Source of the DNA: Akebia trifoliata
Taxonomy: Eukaryota; Streptophyta; Magnoliopsida; Ranunculales; Lardizabalaceae
DNA length: 64,000 bases
Direction: 5' to 3'
NCBI GenBank assembly: GCA_017979445.1
Contig: CM030708.1
Coordinates: 30,289,613-30,353,612 of the forward strand
Positions within the stretch are counted from its first letter, which is position 1. Each line of letters begins with the position of its first letter. Positions 21,216 through 33,300 of this stretch are shown piece after piece. Under the pieces are notes generated by a model. The model was given only the letters and a program-made list of their open reading frames with translations. It was not told the DNA's origin and did no database searches. The position numbers and the translations under genes are program-made.

Positions 21216-23452
21216 TAGAGAAGGCTCAAAAGGCTAGGATTCAATATCTAGGTGTTTGAAATCACTCATGGGGACGGTATGGTGCAAAAATTTGAGATAC
21301 TAAAAAGGGTGGTGCCATTAAGTGGTTAGGAACATTTTCAAATGAAATCCCCTCGACTTTTTTTTACTAAATAATGAATAAGAGTCTGATTGGTAAATTG
21401 AGGATTTTCTAAAAAATGGGTGTCGCCACTTAGTTTAGGTCTAGGAACAAAAAATAACTCAAAAATAGATCTGGATCGATTCACTGAAATCCCCTCGACC
21501 CTTTTTTACTAAACGAATCTCGGGGCTAAATTTTTTCCAATCATTATATGATTTCTTGAATTTCACATATAAAAGGAAAACTTTGAAAAAATCCTACTTT
21601 CATCCCATATTCTAGATTTCACAAGACAATATATTTAATTAAAAATCCACAGATGCAAATATTTTTCAAATTAAATAAAATAGGAATTTATGAAGATTTT
21701 TCAAATTAGAAAGTTATGAATGTAAAATTTCTAAATTGGCAATTTATAAAATTTCTAAATTAGGAATATAAAAATTTTCAATTTAAAAATATAGGATGAA
21801 TTCCCAAATTAGAAATTTATAAAAATAAAGTTTCCAAAATAGAAAATAGCAAAAATATGAAATTTCCGAATTAGAAAGTCATAAATTTTCATGAACAAGA
21901 AATTTCTAAATAAGAAAAATACAAAACTCCCAAATTGGAAAATCACAAAAAAAATAAATAAATAAATAAATTAACTTTCTAAATTAGATATTTATGAATA
22001 TGATTTTTTCCAAAATAGAAAATTATGAATTTCCAAATTAGAGAGTTCAACAATGAATTTTTCAAAATAAAAATTATGAATATGAAAATTTCCAACTTAG
22101 GCAATTGTAGACACATAACAACTCAACAAATCGGCAAAATTCAATATCGCATAAAACCACCAAATTAATAAAATATGAATATACATAAATCTCAAAACTA
22201 ACAAAAATCAAAATCAAGTAAAATTATCAAATCGAAAAAATTATACATGAATCTCGAAATTGTCAAAACTCAAAATCATGTAAAATTATTAAATCAGAAA
22301 AATATGGCATACATAAATCTTAAAATTGGTAAAAATCAAAATCATTTAAAATTATCAAATCAAAAAAATATGGGCATACATGAATCTCAAAATTGGCAAA
22401 TTTTAAATATGTTAACAAATTCATGAATTGAAAATTCATATGTATATATCAAATTTCTAAGTTGAAACATTGTGAACATAAGGCAAATTAACGTCCCAAA
22501 AATTCATGCACACAGATAATTTCTGAACCAAAACGTTATAAATATGTAGCAAATTAGTGAATCAAAATTCATGGAGCAAAATTCATACATATATGCAAAT
22601 CAGAAATTCATATATATGCAAAATTCATACACATGGCAAGTCAAAAATTCATACATATATGCAACAATTCTCGAATCAAAATATTAGAAACACATGATAA
22701 ATCAGTGAATCAACCATTCATACAAATATGTATCATTCTTGAATCCGAAAAGTTAGAAACATGTAATGAATGTTATGAATACGTTAATAAAAGTTGGACG
22801 ATCATCAAGATAAAATAAAAAATGAGAAAATGAGGAGAAAGAAAAAAATAAAAGATTAAAAAAATAAAACCTACTTACCTCTACGACTAATTGGTGGTTA
22901 TGGCGCATTCCTTCAGGTGCAACTTGAAATAAATTTGAGAAACATGAAAAAGGGTGCCACTACAGAAAAGCATTGGAGATGAAGGTGTGACGTGAGGTTT
23001 CTTTCAATTCTAACGTGATTATTTTTAAGTCATGAGGTCATATTTTCTTAGAGCAGCGAGGTCTCTAGATTATCGAAATGTGTAGCGAACCTAAGCATAC
23101 GTACTTACTAAATCGGGTGTAAAGTGTAGCGATCTTAAGCATGCGTAAATTTTTATGTTGAGTCATTACAAGTAAGGGAGATTGAAGGACTAGAAAAGGA
23201 ACAATACTCACAAACGTTCAAGTTCCTTATACTCATCATTAGGAATTCACCACAACCGGATGACGAATTGTCAAATTAAGCAAATACAAAAATGGAGTGT
23301 CTACAAAAGTTGTTTATGAAATGAGGGGAAATCGAGCTAAGCTTAATTTTCTCCATTAATATATTAATAGGACTCAAGTATCCTCTCCTATTAAGTAATA
23401 CAAATTACTTTTCAACATTCTCACTAGAAGTAATAGTCAAACAATGAGAAGG
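21216..23452 (+). pseudogene. ERF pseudogene of block A3, split by an insertion
   Basis: The 5' part (21216-21342) matches 9533-9660 but its start is ATA instead of ATG, YRGV has become a stop-containing YLGV*, and RPWG is changed. It stops after AGGAACATTTTCAAA, where an insertion follows. The AP2 helix region resumes at 23306 (TTGTTTATGAAATGAGGGGA) and runs to about 23390; roughly 27 bp of the gene at the junction are missing. The last recognisable piece, 23408-23452, is the Ser-rich/tail region in reversed orientation (TTTTCAACATTCTCACTAGA is the complement of the normal TCTAGTGAGAATGTTGAAAA). The gene is dead. Confidence 0.8.
21343..23305. mobile_element. LTR-like insertion inside the A3 ERF
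   Basis: About 1.96 kb from TGAAATCCCCTCGACTTTTT to TGGAGTGTCTACA. It contains GGGTGTCGCCACTTAGTTTA, a phrase common near plant Ty3/gypsy LTR junctions, and ends like many such LTRs. Its first ~35 bp recur at 21483-21520 (TGAAATCCCCTCGACCCTTT). The core (21640-22800) is built of degenerate ~30-60-bp AT-rich repeats (AATTTCTAAATTAGAAA; then AAATTCATACATATATGCA). I see no gag or pol and no clean target duplication, so solo LTR is a best guess. Confidence 0.45.
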
Positions 23453-23908
23453 TAAACAACTCAATTATCCTTTCCCAATTTCGCTAAAAAATTCGCAACC
23501 CAATTTGTTTCTCTAAAAAAGAATTCAAATGAACAAGATTCAAAGTATTGTGCCTGTTTAGAAATCTCCAGCAGTATTTCACAATATTTCCATGAAGGTT
23601 CGATTACATTCTTGAGACATTTGATTGAATATAGAGAACATGAAGAAATTAGAATTCATTGCAAATACCTTGCTTCATTCACTTATCAAGGATTGTATGT
23701 TATGGATGACATTTTTTTATTGTTCAAGTTCTAGCTAAATATCTCGTCAATGTTCATGTTGTTTGTTCTCCTAGGTCATCAAGATTGTTCTCAAGGACTA
23801 GTCACAACTTATGATTGAAAGATTTCTCTCAAAATTGTGAAATGAATGTTTTACTTTTTTCTTTTTTTAATCAATAAACCTCTTCTTAATTAAATCAATA
23901 AATCAATC

Positions 23909-23983
23909 GTTGCACGGGAAATGAACCTAGGTCTTTGGTGGCATCACCCGATGACTTTACCAACTAAGCTAGTTGGCATCTCC
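23909..23983 (-). mobile_element. tRNA-derived SINE-like fragment in block A3
   Basis: This is the best-preserved of three copies. On the minus strand, A-box-like TAGCTTAGTTGGT and B-box-like TAGGTTCATTTCCC. Confidence 0.55.
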
Positions 23984-26879
23984 AAAATGATAGAGTATGG
24001 ATGTTTTATTTGTTATAGTCATCTTTATTTAATGCAAGTCGCGCACATAAACACATTTGTGTGATCTACACGATATGCCAACCTGACAGATCAAAAAAAG
24101 AAAATCCTAACCCTAGGTATGTATGTAATAAGTGATGTTTCAAAAACTGAACAAAATGATTGAATCACAAATTTGTCAAACTGATAGAACGATGGATGGA
24201 TCGATTTACATTTATTATAAAATTAAAACTAAGTACCTATGCTTTTTTATCTTAGACTACTTTCAAGTATAGTCATAAAAAAGACAGAAATCAAAAAACC
24301 AATTTTAATTTTAGAAAGATTTGGGTAGGGATATCTTTAGAAAGATTTGATCATTATTTGGGGTTTTCAATGAATTACTATCAGGTTTTTCTAAAGATAA
24401 TGTCTCTCCTAATCTTTGTAAGAATTTGATTTGGTCTGATAAGAATGACTTCAATTCGTTTATGTATGCCACCTTAGTGTCAATTGTCGTATCAATTTGA
24501 TACAAATATTGGCTTATGTATGCCTCTTTTCAATTGATATCAATTCACTTCTTATGCATGATTTGTAAAACAATTTGATTTAGTTTTCATAGAGGTATTT
24601 TTAGTTTTGGAAAAGAGTATTATGGTAACAGAAAAGAGAAGTAAAAAAGTGGTCACTGATAATATGAATGATATTTGAGTTGGGTTAAAAGGCTTATGAA
24701 AAGAAATATAGTAAACCTATTAATTTCAAATTTATTTTAATATATATATATATATATATATACACTTACATACATACATACAGCTAACAACCACTTGTCT
24801 TATAGGGTCAGAAGTTTTGAACGTGTAAACCACTTTTGATAGTCATCGTTTGCAACCTGAAGATATTCATTCCATGCAAATACTAGGCATAATTTTTTAT
24901 TTATTTTTCTATGTTATCTGTCGTCAAAGTATTAATATGTATATATAAAGCTCCATAGCTTCTTTCAGACTTTAATAAATTCAAGAGTGAAATATATCGT
25001 CAACAAAAGTAATTTTAAAGGTTCATGACATCAACAAATAATGCAAGTCTTAGATAAGAATCTAAAACATTATGAATCCACCAAACAAAAAGAACTCTAA
25101 AGGAGAAATTTTATAGAAAAAGAGTTCTAACCATGGTAAAACACGAAAATAGTTACTACAATAAAAAATGACTAAAAATGGTAAAATGAACTAAACTTGA
25201 AAATATATACTACTTGATCCTAGAAGAAAGTAGAATCGACGGTGCACCATTCTAATTTCTATAAGTAAAGTTATTAAAAAATTGTAATTTTTCTAAAATA
25301 ATTGCCTAAAAATAAGTAAATGAAGGAATTAGACCTAAAAATGAAAAGTCTACAATGCGCTATGGATCTTAAAGATCTCTACACTTCCATTCGGGAATAG
25401 ATCTCCACAAATGATTCTAACTCCGTCATACGTCCGGGTGGGTCTGTGGGCACATGATTTTTACTTATGCAATCAGACCTACTACTTGAACTTTTGGCGA
25501 TCAAGGAGTTACATGAATTCTTCTACCACTTGTCCTACATGGTGTCAATAAAAATATTAATGTGTATATATAAATAAGTAGAAGCTCCATAGCTTCTTTC
25601 AGACTTTAAGAAATGCAAGAATGCAATATATCATCAACTCGAATTAAAGTGTCTAATAAAATCAATTTTAAAGGTTCATCATGACATCATGAAATGATAC
25701 AAGTGATGGATAAGAATTTAAAACTATGTGATATTTCACACTAGGTAATTTCTTAACTATTCCTCGATCTATTTATTAATAAGGCTACAAAATGTTCTTA
25801 TGAAATTTATAATAAAAATAATAAAAAAATTGTCAAGATAACCAACAATCATACAAAATTTTTACATGAATAATAGCAATATAATATACAATAAGTACGA
25901 ATATGGATTACCTTTGAATCTATACAATCTTTTTTTTTTTTTCATACTTAATAGAATTGTTCGTAATAATTAAAGATTAATTTTGAATACATATAGAGTT
26001 AGGATCCCTTGACTCTTAAGGATGACTCATGAAAAAAAAAATACGATACCAACCGTTTAAATACAAAATCCAATAGTTGGTATTTATAAGTATCTTGAGA
26101 ATACAAATATCAAAAATACTTATACCGAGGATAAATCCCAATTGGTTGATTATGTATCTAACATCTAAGACCTCCTAAGACGTTAATATTGTCCACCAAA
26201 TTTACTTACCAATAATATTTATCTCTATTTTGTCCTTTAGTGAAAAAAGTAAGATTATGTCAATTTTTTACATAATAAATTAATACATTTATTGTACTCA
26301 TAATAAATGCATTTATTATGTAGGCATTGATTGTCAAAATAATTACTAAAAAAAAATGAGATATTTAAATCAAAAGACTAAAATGTTGAGCCCACCTTCA
26401 AATAGAAATAGAAGGCTAATTGGTGAGGTCTAACCATTTGATTGGATCATTCTTCATCATGGGCTTCAAACCTACATATGGGCCTATTCTTGAATCCCAT
26501 GCTAAATGTTAATTTAGGATTGGCTGAATGGATATTATTTTTCTATTCAATTATTTTAAAGCCATGTTCGTGAAGTACAAAAGAAAATTCATAAATTCGA
26601 AGGAAATTTTTGAGTGGGCTAGGATCAAGCATTGGTCATCAGGTGGAGTAACAAATTTTTTTTATATATTTCAAAAGGTGGGACAACTCTAATATTGCTG
26701 ATATGTGGCTATCCGGAAACATCAAGGGTCCCACTTTCCAGGTTTATGCATACAAACGTTACAAAGCATAACAAATAAGGAAAGAGAATGCTCAAGTTAA
26801 AGGTTGGTTGGAGTTGCGCTGCAATACTTCTAACTGTATTGCAGGGCCACGTTTACATATAAAAAAAAGCTGATTTTTC

Positions 26880-27089
26880 AAAAGAGTCTTGATAATCTGA
26901 CTTATCCACGTGGCTCAATTGGGGACATGTTCGGGAATCGTAGATCACTCCGCAGGATATAGAACTGCATATGAGGATGCATAGTTCTATATTTTGAGGA
27001 GTGCAGATCTACAGTTTCCGAACACATCACGTCAGGGGTGTCGATTGAGTATGGCACGGGGGTAAGTCAAATTATCATGATTCTTTTCA
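26880..27089. mobile_element. hairpin MITE upstream of the B2 ERF
   Basis: Ends AAAGAGTCTTGATAATCTGA and, inverted, AAAGAATCATGATAATTTGA. Inner arms ACTTATCCACGTGGC / GCACGGGGGTAAGT and GAACTGCATATGAG / GCATAGTTCT. It carries CCACGTGG, a G-box core. Confidence 0.7.
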
Positions 27090-27116
27090 AAATTCCAGAT
27101 TCTTCTAATTTTAAAA

Positions 27117-27354
27117 AAAGAGTAGTGATAACATGACTCACCAGGTAGCATACTTAATCGACTCCCTGACATGGATAAATTTGGAAATTATAGATATGTA
27201 CGTCTTGGGATACATGATTGCGCTTCCCCATAAAAAAGTGTATTATGAGGGAGCCGCGTATCCCAAGATGTACAAATCTATAGTTCCCAAAGTTGTCCAT
27301 GTTAGGGAGTTGATTAAGTATGCCACTTGGCGATTCATATTATTAGGACTCTTT
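27117..27354. mobile_element. second hairpin MITE upstream of the B2 ERF
   Basis: Ends AAAGAGTAGTGATAACATGA and, inverted, AAAGAGTCCTAATAATATGA. Long inner arms GTACGTCTTGGGATACATGA and GCGTATCCCAAGATGTAC, plus GGTAGCATACTTAATCGACT and its partner. It follows the previous hairpin by 27 bp. Confidence 0.7.
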
Positions 27355-27868
27355 AATAAAATCCTTTGAACATGGCTAATTCCCCTGTCTATGTCAACCA
27401 TGTATTCTAGTTTTTCTCCACCAATTGCGGCCACTATATTCTACAAATTTAAATAAATAAAATAATAACACGTCATATGCCTTCTTGCCACGTAGAAGAG
27501 TTCTACCCACTTAGGCATGCCACTTTAGTTCACTGTTGGGAAGAGTTTTAGAATGTAGCTCTAGGAAATTCAACCCTAATCTCTAAATAATTGGGATAAG
27601 AGGGTCATTTAATTGTACAAGAAAAATGAGTAGTAAGTTAAAATATCCAAAGTGTACCTTAAATGCCATGTAATACTTGACAACTCAAATTATTTACAAT
27701 TAACAGTAAGTCCAAAGCATATCCTCCTCACAAGATATGGACAGTTTCTAACCGTTGGATCTGACTCAATATAGAATATCAACCATTTATTTTTCCCCAC
27801 CACCACCTTAAGAAGGGAATTTAAAAACTAAGAAAACCCGTAAGGTTTCCCCTCACAAGAACCATAAC

Positions 27869-28303
27869 ATGGAGAAGGCTCCAGAGGCCAATGTTAAGCA
27901 GAACGAAAGGGTTGGAATTCGATATCGAGGTATTCGACCTCGCCCATGGGGTAAGTATGGAGCTGAGATTCGAGGCTTGAGTACACGTAAGTGGCTAGGA
28001 ACATTTTCGACGGCAGAAGATGCTGCGCGTGCCTACGATCAAGCAGCTTATGCAATGCGAGGTCCTCGAGCTATCCTCAATTTTCCTGATGAACATCCTT
28101 CTAGGAAGAAACTATTGTCTTCTTCTTCTCCATCCGCTTCTCATTCATTTACTACTATTTCTAATGAGAATGTTGAGAAGGAGAATCTGAATATTGGGGG
28201 CAATAAAGAAGAAGAAGAAGACATCGTATTGAAGTATTTGGATGAAAATATGTTTGATGAGCTTCCTGAGTCTACGGTGGATAAAAAAGATGACGAAGAG
28301 TAA
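27869..28303 (+). CDS. short AP2/ERF transcription factor, group IX-like (block B2)
   Basis: A 144-aa intronless ERF, sister of 5032-5484. The AP2 domain (about residues 19-75) has the usual contacts: YRGIR, RPWG with Trp27, KYGAEIR, and KWLGTF with Trp42, followed by the helix [17 protein letters not shown] and LNFP. A short Ser-rich run and an acidic C-terminus with [15 protein letters not shown] (EDLL-like activation motif) follow. The ATG is fixed by the shared ACCATAAC leader. The first 62 bases are identical to the sister gene, while the DNA-binding sheet differs at many codons. Expected to be a nuclear activator that binds GCC-box promoters, as known for ERF group IX; target genes cannot be seen here. 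Of the ERF copies in the window this is the most likely to be functional. Confidence 0.92.
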   Translation: MEKAPEANVKQNERVGIRYRGIRPRPWGKYGAEIRGLSTRKWLGTFSTAEDAARAYDQAAYAMRGPRAILNFPDEHPSRKKLLSSSSPSASHSFTTISNENVEKENLNIGGNKEEEEDIVLKYLDENMFDELPESTVDKKDDEE

Positions 28304-31300
28304 ATCATATCAGTTATTTCAGTTTTAGTTTTTTTTTTTTTTTTTTCATTTTAGAGCATCTATAAATTATCGATTTGTAAGTAATGGATAGTTTTTTTTA
28401 TTTTTAATTATTATTATTATTTTAATTTCTAAATGTCTTGTTAAGGTCCTTCTTTGTCTTTCTTATAGTTCAAGGTGTTCAAAGGCTATATATTGAGAAT
28501 TTTTTATGTGACAGATTTCTCTTATAACTTTGGAATTAATGAATGTTTTACTTATTATACGTTTTTTTAATTGATCATGTTATACTTGGTGGAGTACTAG
28601 GATGATGCATCGTAATAAAGTATATTGTGTTACATCAAATCATTCTCTAAGAGGATTAGGATAAGAACAATATTAGGGATCTGATTAGATTAGTTGAATG
28701 TTATTAACTCCTGTTAATTTCCATATAAAACCTCCTGTGGGTTCATTATAATCACCAAATAAAACCAATTTAATCCTCCGATTTAATATTAATTTTTATT
28801 AAATACACGTGTGTGTATGTGGATGATCTGCACACACAAAAAATTGTCGGACTCACTTGGATTAACAAAAAATTAGTGTCAAACTATCCCAACCATAAGT
28901 ATGTACATTTTTATACTTAAGCTGGGGTTTATGGGATGGCTCTTTCGTTCAAACGTGAACACGAATGTAGTTACATCTTAAATCATCAAGCGATAAATTT
29001 ACTTATTAACTGTAGAATAAACCACTCATCAACTATAATACAAAATTCATTAGACCATGAGCCCCATCCAAGACAGATATATGTGTGTATTTTGTGTGGA
29101 AAAAAGATGGACACTTTCAATGCATGCGATATGCTCAGGTAACGATATCTGCTTGATTTATTTTTTGAATGATAATGCTCTTTTAGAAAGATAAGTACCC
29201 AGTTATTATTTGATATATTTTGTGTCTAGAAGGGAAGTGTGATTTAAAGGGCAGTGAGGGAGGTTTTTGTTTGTCTGCGAGACTCCTTTCTTGAAGGGAC
29301 CAGCTTAAGTTCCGTTTAGTTGCACCAAGAAAAGGGCTTCATAGTAATATTGTATCACCCGTGAGAAGGAATCCAACCATTCCACGAGCATTCCTAAGTG
29401 GCCCTTTTTCGTATTTAATGTCCTTCATAGCTGTTGTTTGACGAGAATTTTTTTACTCACTTAAAAGTCAATTAAGGATTTTACAGAATTATATTTACTA
29501 ATTGCAAGTTACCTAATGTATTGAATGCTCCCCCAATTTTCAAAATTACCCACATTGGAGTCCTCAACCCATGCAACACCATGCAATTTTTTTATATGAG
29601 ATTTTATGAAATCCCAAATTGGCATTTATGTGAGCAAATATATTTTCGACATCTTGCCTTTTTCAATCCTAGTGTTTTATTCATGGCATGTCAATCTCCA
29701 CACAAGGCCTCCTTATTCGGATTTGGCTCCACGTGAGCCCAGAGCTCATCTTCATAGCACCCCCTACGTCGAGTACCACCTACAAATATCATTGTGAAGA
29801 TCTCCATGGTATTTCTTTTTTTGTAAAAGCTCTACTTTTAGAACTACAAACAACTTAATTACAACTCACAAATTATAATATTTAAAAAATAATAAAGCAA
29901 ACTATATGCAAAAAAACAGTTTCCTTACTAGGTCAGCAAGGAAAGTGTCCTTATGGCAACACCATGTGACATTTAAAAACATGATTGGATTCAAAAGGAT
30001 GTAGATCAATAAATTTTAAGAAAATTCACCCATGTCATGAAGTGGCATACTTCTAGCTACTCCTTTATTGTTATTGGCATGTTCGCTCTGCTCACCAGTG
30101 CGAGCTAGTCTTAGACCTTATATGCATTTTTGTTCGAGTAACGATTTTCTAACTGCCCCACATGGCATACTCAAATACTCTTATGATATAGTATGTGTTA
30201 GAACATAGATTTTTGTGCATCAGGATACACAACTATGTATATTTATGGTGATGTGCAAATGTGTATCCCAAGGTAAAAAATCTATGGTTATAGCACATGC
30301 CACATCAGGAGAGTATTTGAAGTATGCCACATAGGGGAGCCAGATTATCACAACTCTTTTTTAGTCTAGCTCTACTTAGTCCGACTATTAGGTGGTTGGG
30401 CTAAGATTTTGTGGCCTAATTAGAGGATTTTAAGTTTGAAAAGAATAAAACGCAGTATTTATGTCTTTACAAATTTTTATAAACTCGATGGAAAAAAAAT
30501 GCTACTATAACTGGTTGTATGTTTCAAAGTGTAAACTTGTAAGTTGTGATGTGTAACACAATTCAACTTTGAAGTGGCAATGCTTCAAAATTTTGGAAAA
30601 ATCCACATTTTTATGTGACAAATGTCATTTTTATCTTTAAAAAAAATAATAAGATGATCCTCTACATTTATTTGAGATTATACCTTAATTTTCCAAATTG
30701 ATGATTTGTCCCTTGACTTTGGTCTTCTTTTAAAAATCAATGGAATAATAACCTCAATGTCCTCATTATGACCACCATCATTATTATCACCTTCACCATC
30801 ACCATTACCATCACCAATTTCATCATCACCATCACTATCATATAGACGAATTTTTGGTTTTTGAATTTTTGAAGGGAAATGGATAATACATGTATGAAGC
30901 ATATGCTGCATATTTTCCATTTATCCAATTTTTGGCTAAATTTTAGATCGGATTTTTGTAATCCAAAATTGAATAGAAATCAAAATTTTCATGAATCGAA
31001 TATGAATGTTCTACTTGTTATATATACTCATCTTTATTTAACATAAGTCGCGTACCTACACACATTTGTGTGACCTACAAAATATCCCAACACGACCGAT
31101 CAAGAAAATGATTTTTTCCTAACACTATTCATGTATGTTGTAAGCAATGTTTTAAAAACTAAACAGAATGATTGAATCAGAAATTTGTCAAATTGATAGA
31201 ACCATGGTTGGATCGATTTACATTTATTATAAAATTAAAAATAATTACCTATGCTTTTTCATCTTAGATTACTTTCATGTATAGTCATAAAAAAGGCAGA

Positions 31301-31747
31301 AATATTAAAAACCAATTTTAATTTTAGAAAGATTTGGATAAAATTATCGTTAGAAAGATTTGATCATTATTTGGGGTTTTCAATGAATTACAATCATGTT
31401 TTTCAAAAGATAATGTTTATCCTAATCTTTATATGAATGTGATTTGGTCTAATAAGAATGACTTCAATTCGTTTATGTATGCCACCTTAGTGTCGATTGT
31501 CATATCAATTTGATACTAATATTGGCTTATGTATGCCATCTCGTCTATTGACATCAATTCACTTGTTATGAATGATTTTTTTAATAATTTGATTTATTTT
31601 TCATAGAGGTACTTGTAATTTTAGAAGATAGTATTATGGTAACAGAAAAGAGAAGTAACAAGTGAGCTGGTATAACATGAATGATATTTGAGTTGGGTTA
31701 AAAGGCTTATGAAAACAAATATAGCAAACCTATTAATTTCAAATTTA

Positions 31748-31750
<3 letters not shown>

Positions 31751-31840
<90 letters not shown>
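31751..31840. repeat. (TA)n microsatellite
   Basis: About 90 bp of almost pure TA dinucleotides with one phase slip near 31790. The homologous site in A3 has only about 24 bp (24738-24761). The exact length may be unreliable in an assembly. Confidence 0.95.
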
Positions 31841-31842
<2 letters not shown>

Positions 31843-32285
31843 CCTTATAGGGTCAGAAGTTTTTAACGTGTAAACCACTTTTAATAGGGTTAGAAGTTTT
31901 AAAATGGACTGATTTTTTTTTAGGAAGATCTCCTCACCATGGAGACCATCTTCATCAAAAATCAACCCATTTCAAGACTTCTAACTTGTATAAGACTAGC
32001 GGTTCACAATGTGAAAAAAGTCTAATTTGATGGCCTAAGGCCGTCAAATTTCATAAAATTTAACAGATCAAGGTGTCAAATTTTTCTTTGTCAAATTTTT
32101 TTTTTCGAAGGACCAAAACCTTCAAATTAATGGAGGATTGGAGAAATTTGATGACTCTAAACCGTTGAATTTGGGAATATCAAAATTTTCAACGGCCATG
32201 GCCGTCGAAATTTGATTTCTAAAATTTGTAGGCTTTGGCATGTCAAATTTTGCAGCTTTCACATAGTGGATGTCAACTACATTGT
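31841..32285. mobile_element. GTTGACAACCACTTGTCTTA-family MITE interrupted by a CACTA MITE
   Basis: Left part GCCTTATAGGGTCAGAAG and inner module AGAAGTTTTAAAATGG / CCATTTCAAGACTTCT are present. The right arm TAAGACTAGCGGTT is cut at 32004, and GATGTCAACTACA resumes at 32269. The left terminal bases are lost in the TA repeat. Compare the whole copy at 16752-16940. Confidence 0.65.
32005..32268 (-). mobile_element. non-autonomous CACTA-type MITE (inverted copy)
   Basis: A 264-bp element from CACAATGTGAAAAAAG to CAGCTTTCACATAGTG, in reverse orientation to 919-1206 and 7377-7666, with the same inverted GGCCGTCAAATTT motifs. Flanking 3-bp sequences GTT and GAT match poorly. Confidence 0.7.
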
Positions 32286-33198
32286 CCAATAAGAATTTTC
32301 ACCTGATGCCAACCCATAGAAACATATACTCGAAGGACGATTTGGATCCTACAATATTTTTAATATTTTGAGTTCGAGTCTGAATCCTATGCACCCAGGG
32401 TGGAAGATTAAAAGCCTTCTCCCACACCTGAACACATGCCACGTAAACCACAATCTCGTAGAAAGCAACTATAAGTACCTCAAACGAATTAGAGTTAGCA
32501 TCCATGTAGATCAATACCATCAAGACTCCACAAAATATACCATATCTTGTGTATATGAACTTTTTTTCGGCGGTATGTGCTCATCATTCTCAATCCGAAG
32601 ATAGTCATCTACTGGTTTGAATTGAGCATACCGATCCAGTTTTCATTCCAGGCAAATACTAGGCACAATTTTTTATTTTTCTATGTTATCTGTCAGGAAA
32701 GTATTAATATATATTTATACACTACAGCAAAATAGGGTTATAGCGACGGTCGTCGACCGTCGCATTAAGGGAAAATCCTGTCAAAATACATATAGCGACA
32801 GCCACCCAGGTCGTTGGTGGTCGTCGCATAAACCTCCGACGCTATATGTATTACCGACGGCCAACTATTCAGAAAACGTCGTTATTTATGGGACTTATAG
32901 CGACAGCCTCTATTGGCCGTCGCTATAAGGTATGTTACAAATAAAAAATAAAAACTTTTAGCGACGGTCTCCGACCGTCGCTATAGGGTATTTTTTTGAA
33001 AAAAAAATATTAAGTCTTTACCTACGGTCACGGGTAGCTATAAGAACTTTTGAAAAAAAGAAAATTTAATTTTACACCTGCCCCATCTTAATGAATTTGC
33101 TAACAATCATAATGAAAATAAAAATGTCAAAGCTTCAAACAGAAAAATAACAAGGAGACCATCATGATATGGTGGTATCCATAAGATAAGATCAGTAC

Positions 33199-33300
33199 CC
33201 GATATATGTTAAGCTTGGCTTTTGTAGAATCATAGAAAGTGAACATCCCATCAAGCACATCTTGCTGCACATTCACCTCAACAATATGATCCGCTAATTC
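33199..33300 (-). pseudogene. captured exon of an unidentified host gene
   Basis: Minus-strand exon of exactly 34 codons, open throughout, with acceptor TTGCTGGCAG before it and donor GTACTG after it. It encodes ELADHIVEVNVQQDVLDG then MFTFYDSTKAKLNIYR. The regular codon structure and splice sites show it is derived from a real gene. I do not recognise the family. Confidence 0.55.

Larger units (their letters stand above)
20990..26769. repeat. A-type block A3 of the tandem ERF array
   Basis: Landmarks are as in A1: the GACAACTCAACAATAAGTTC 5' flank, a broken ERF, the SINE-like fragment, then the long tail to the A-to-B junction. It carries a private ~2-kb insertion in the ERF and an unknown insertion in 23453-23672. 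From 23984 to 26769 I see only decayed A-type sequence, including a TA repeat at 24738-24761 and a truncated MITE at 24779-24842. Confidence 0.75.
26770..30980. repeat. B-type block B2 of the tandem ERF array
   Basis: It aligns with B1 (4252-8400) from the junction AACAAATAAGGAA through the ERF and its 3' region to about 30970, where it breaks off into A-type sequence. It lacks the CACTA MITE of B1 and has two hairpin MITEs upstream of its ERF and an intact hairpin at about 30140-30362. Apart from the ERF no gene is evident; reading frames at 29521-29797 and 30678-30928 are not preserved in B1. Confidence 0.8.

Noticed and set aside
30678..30928. Acidic minus-strand frames (Asp/Gly/Asn-rich)
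   Set aside because: They come from CATCAC-type simple sequence shared with 8018-8227; the frames are not conserved between B1 and B2.
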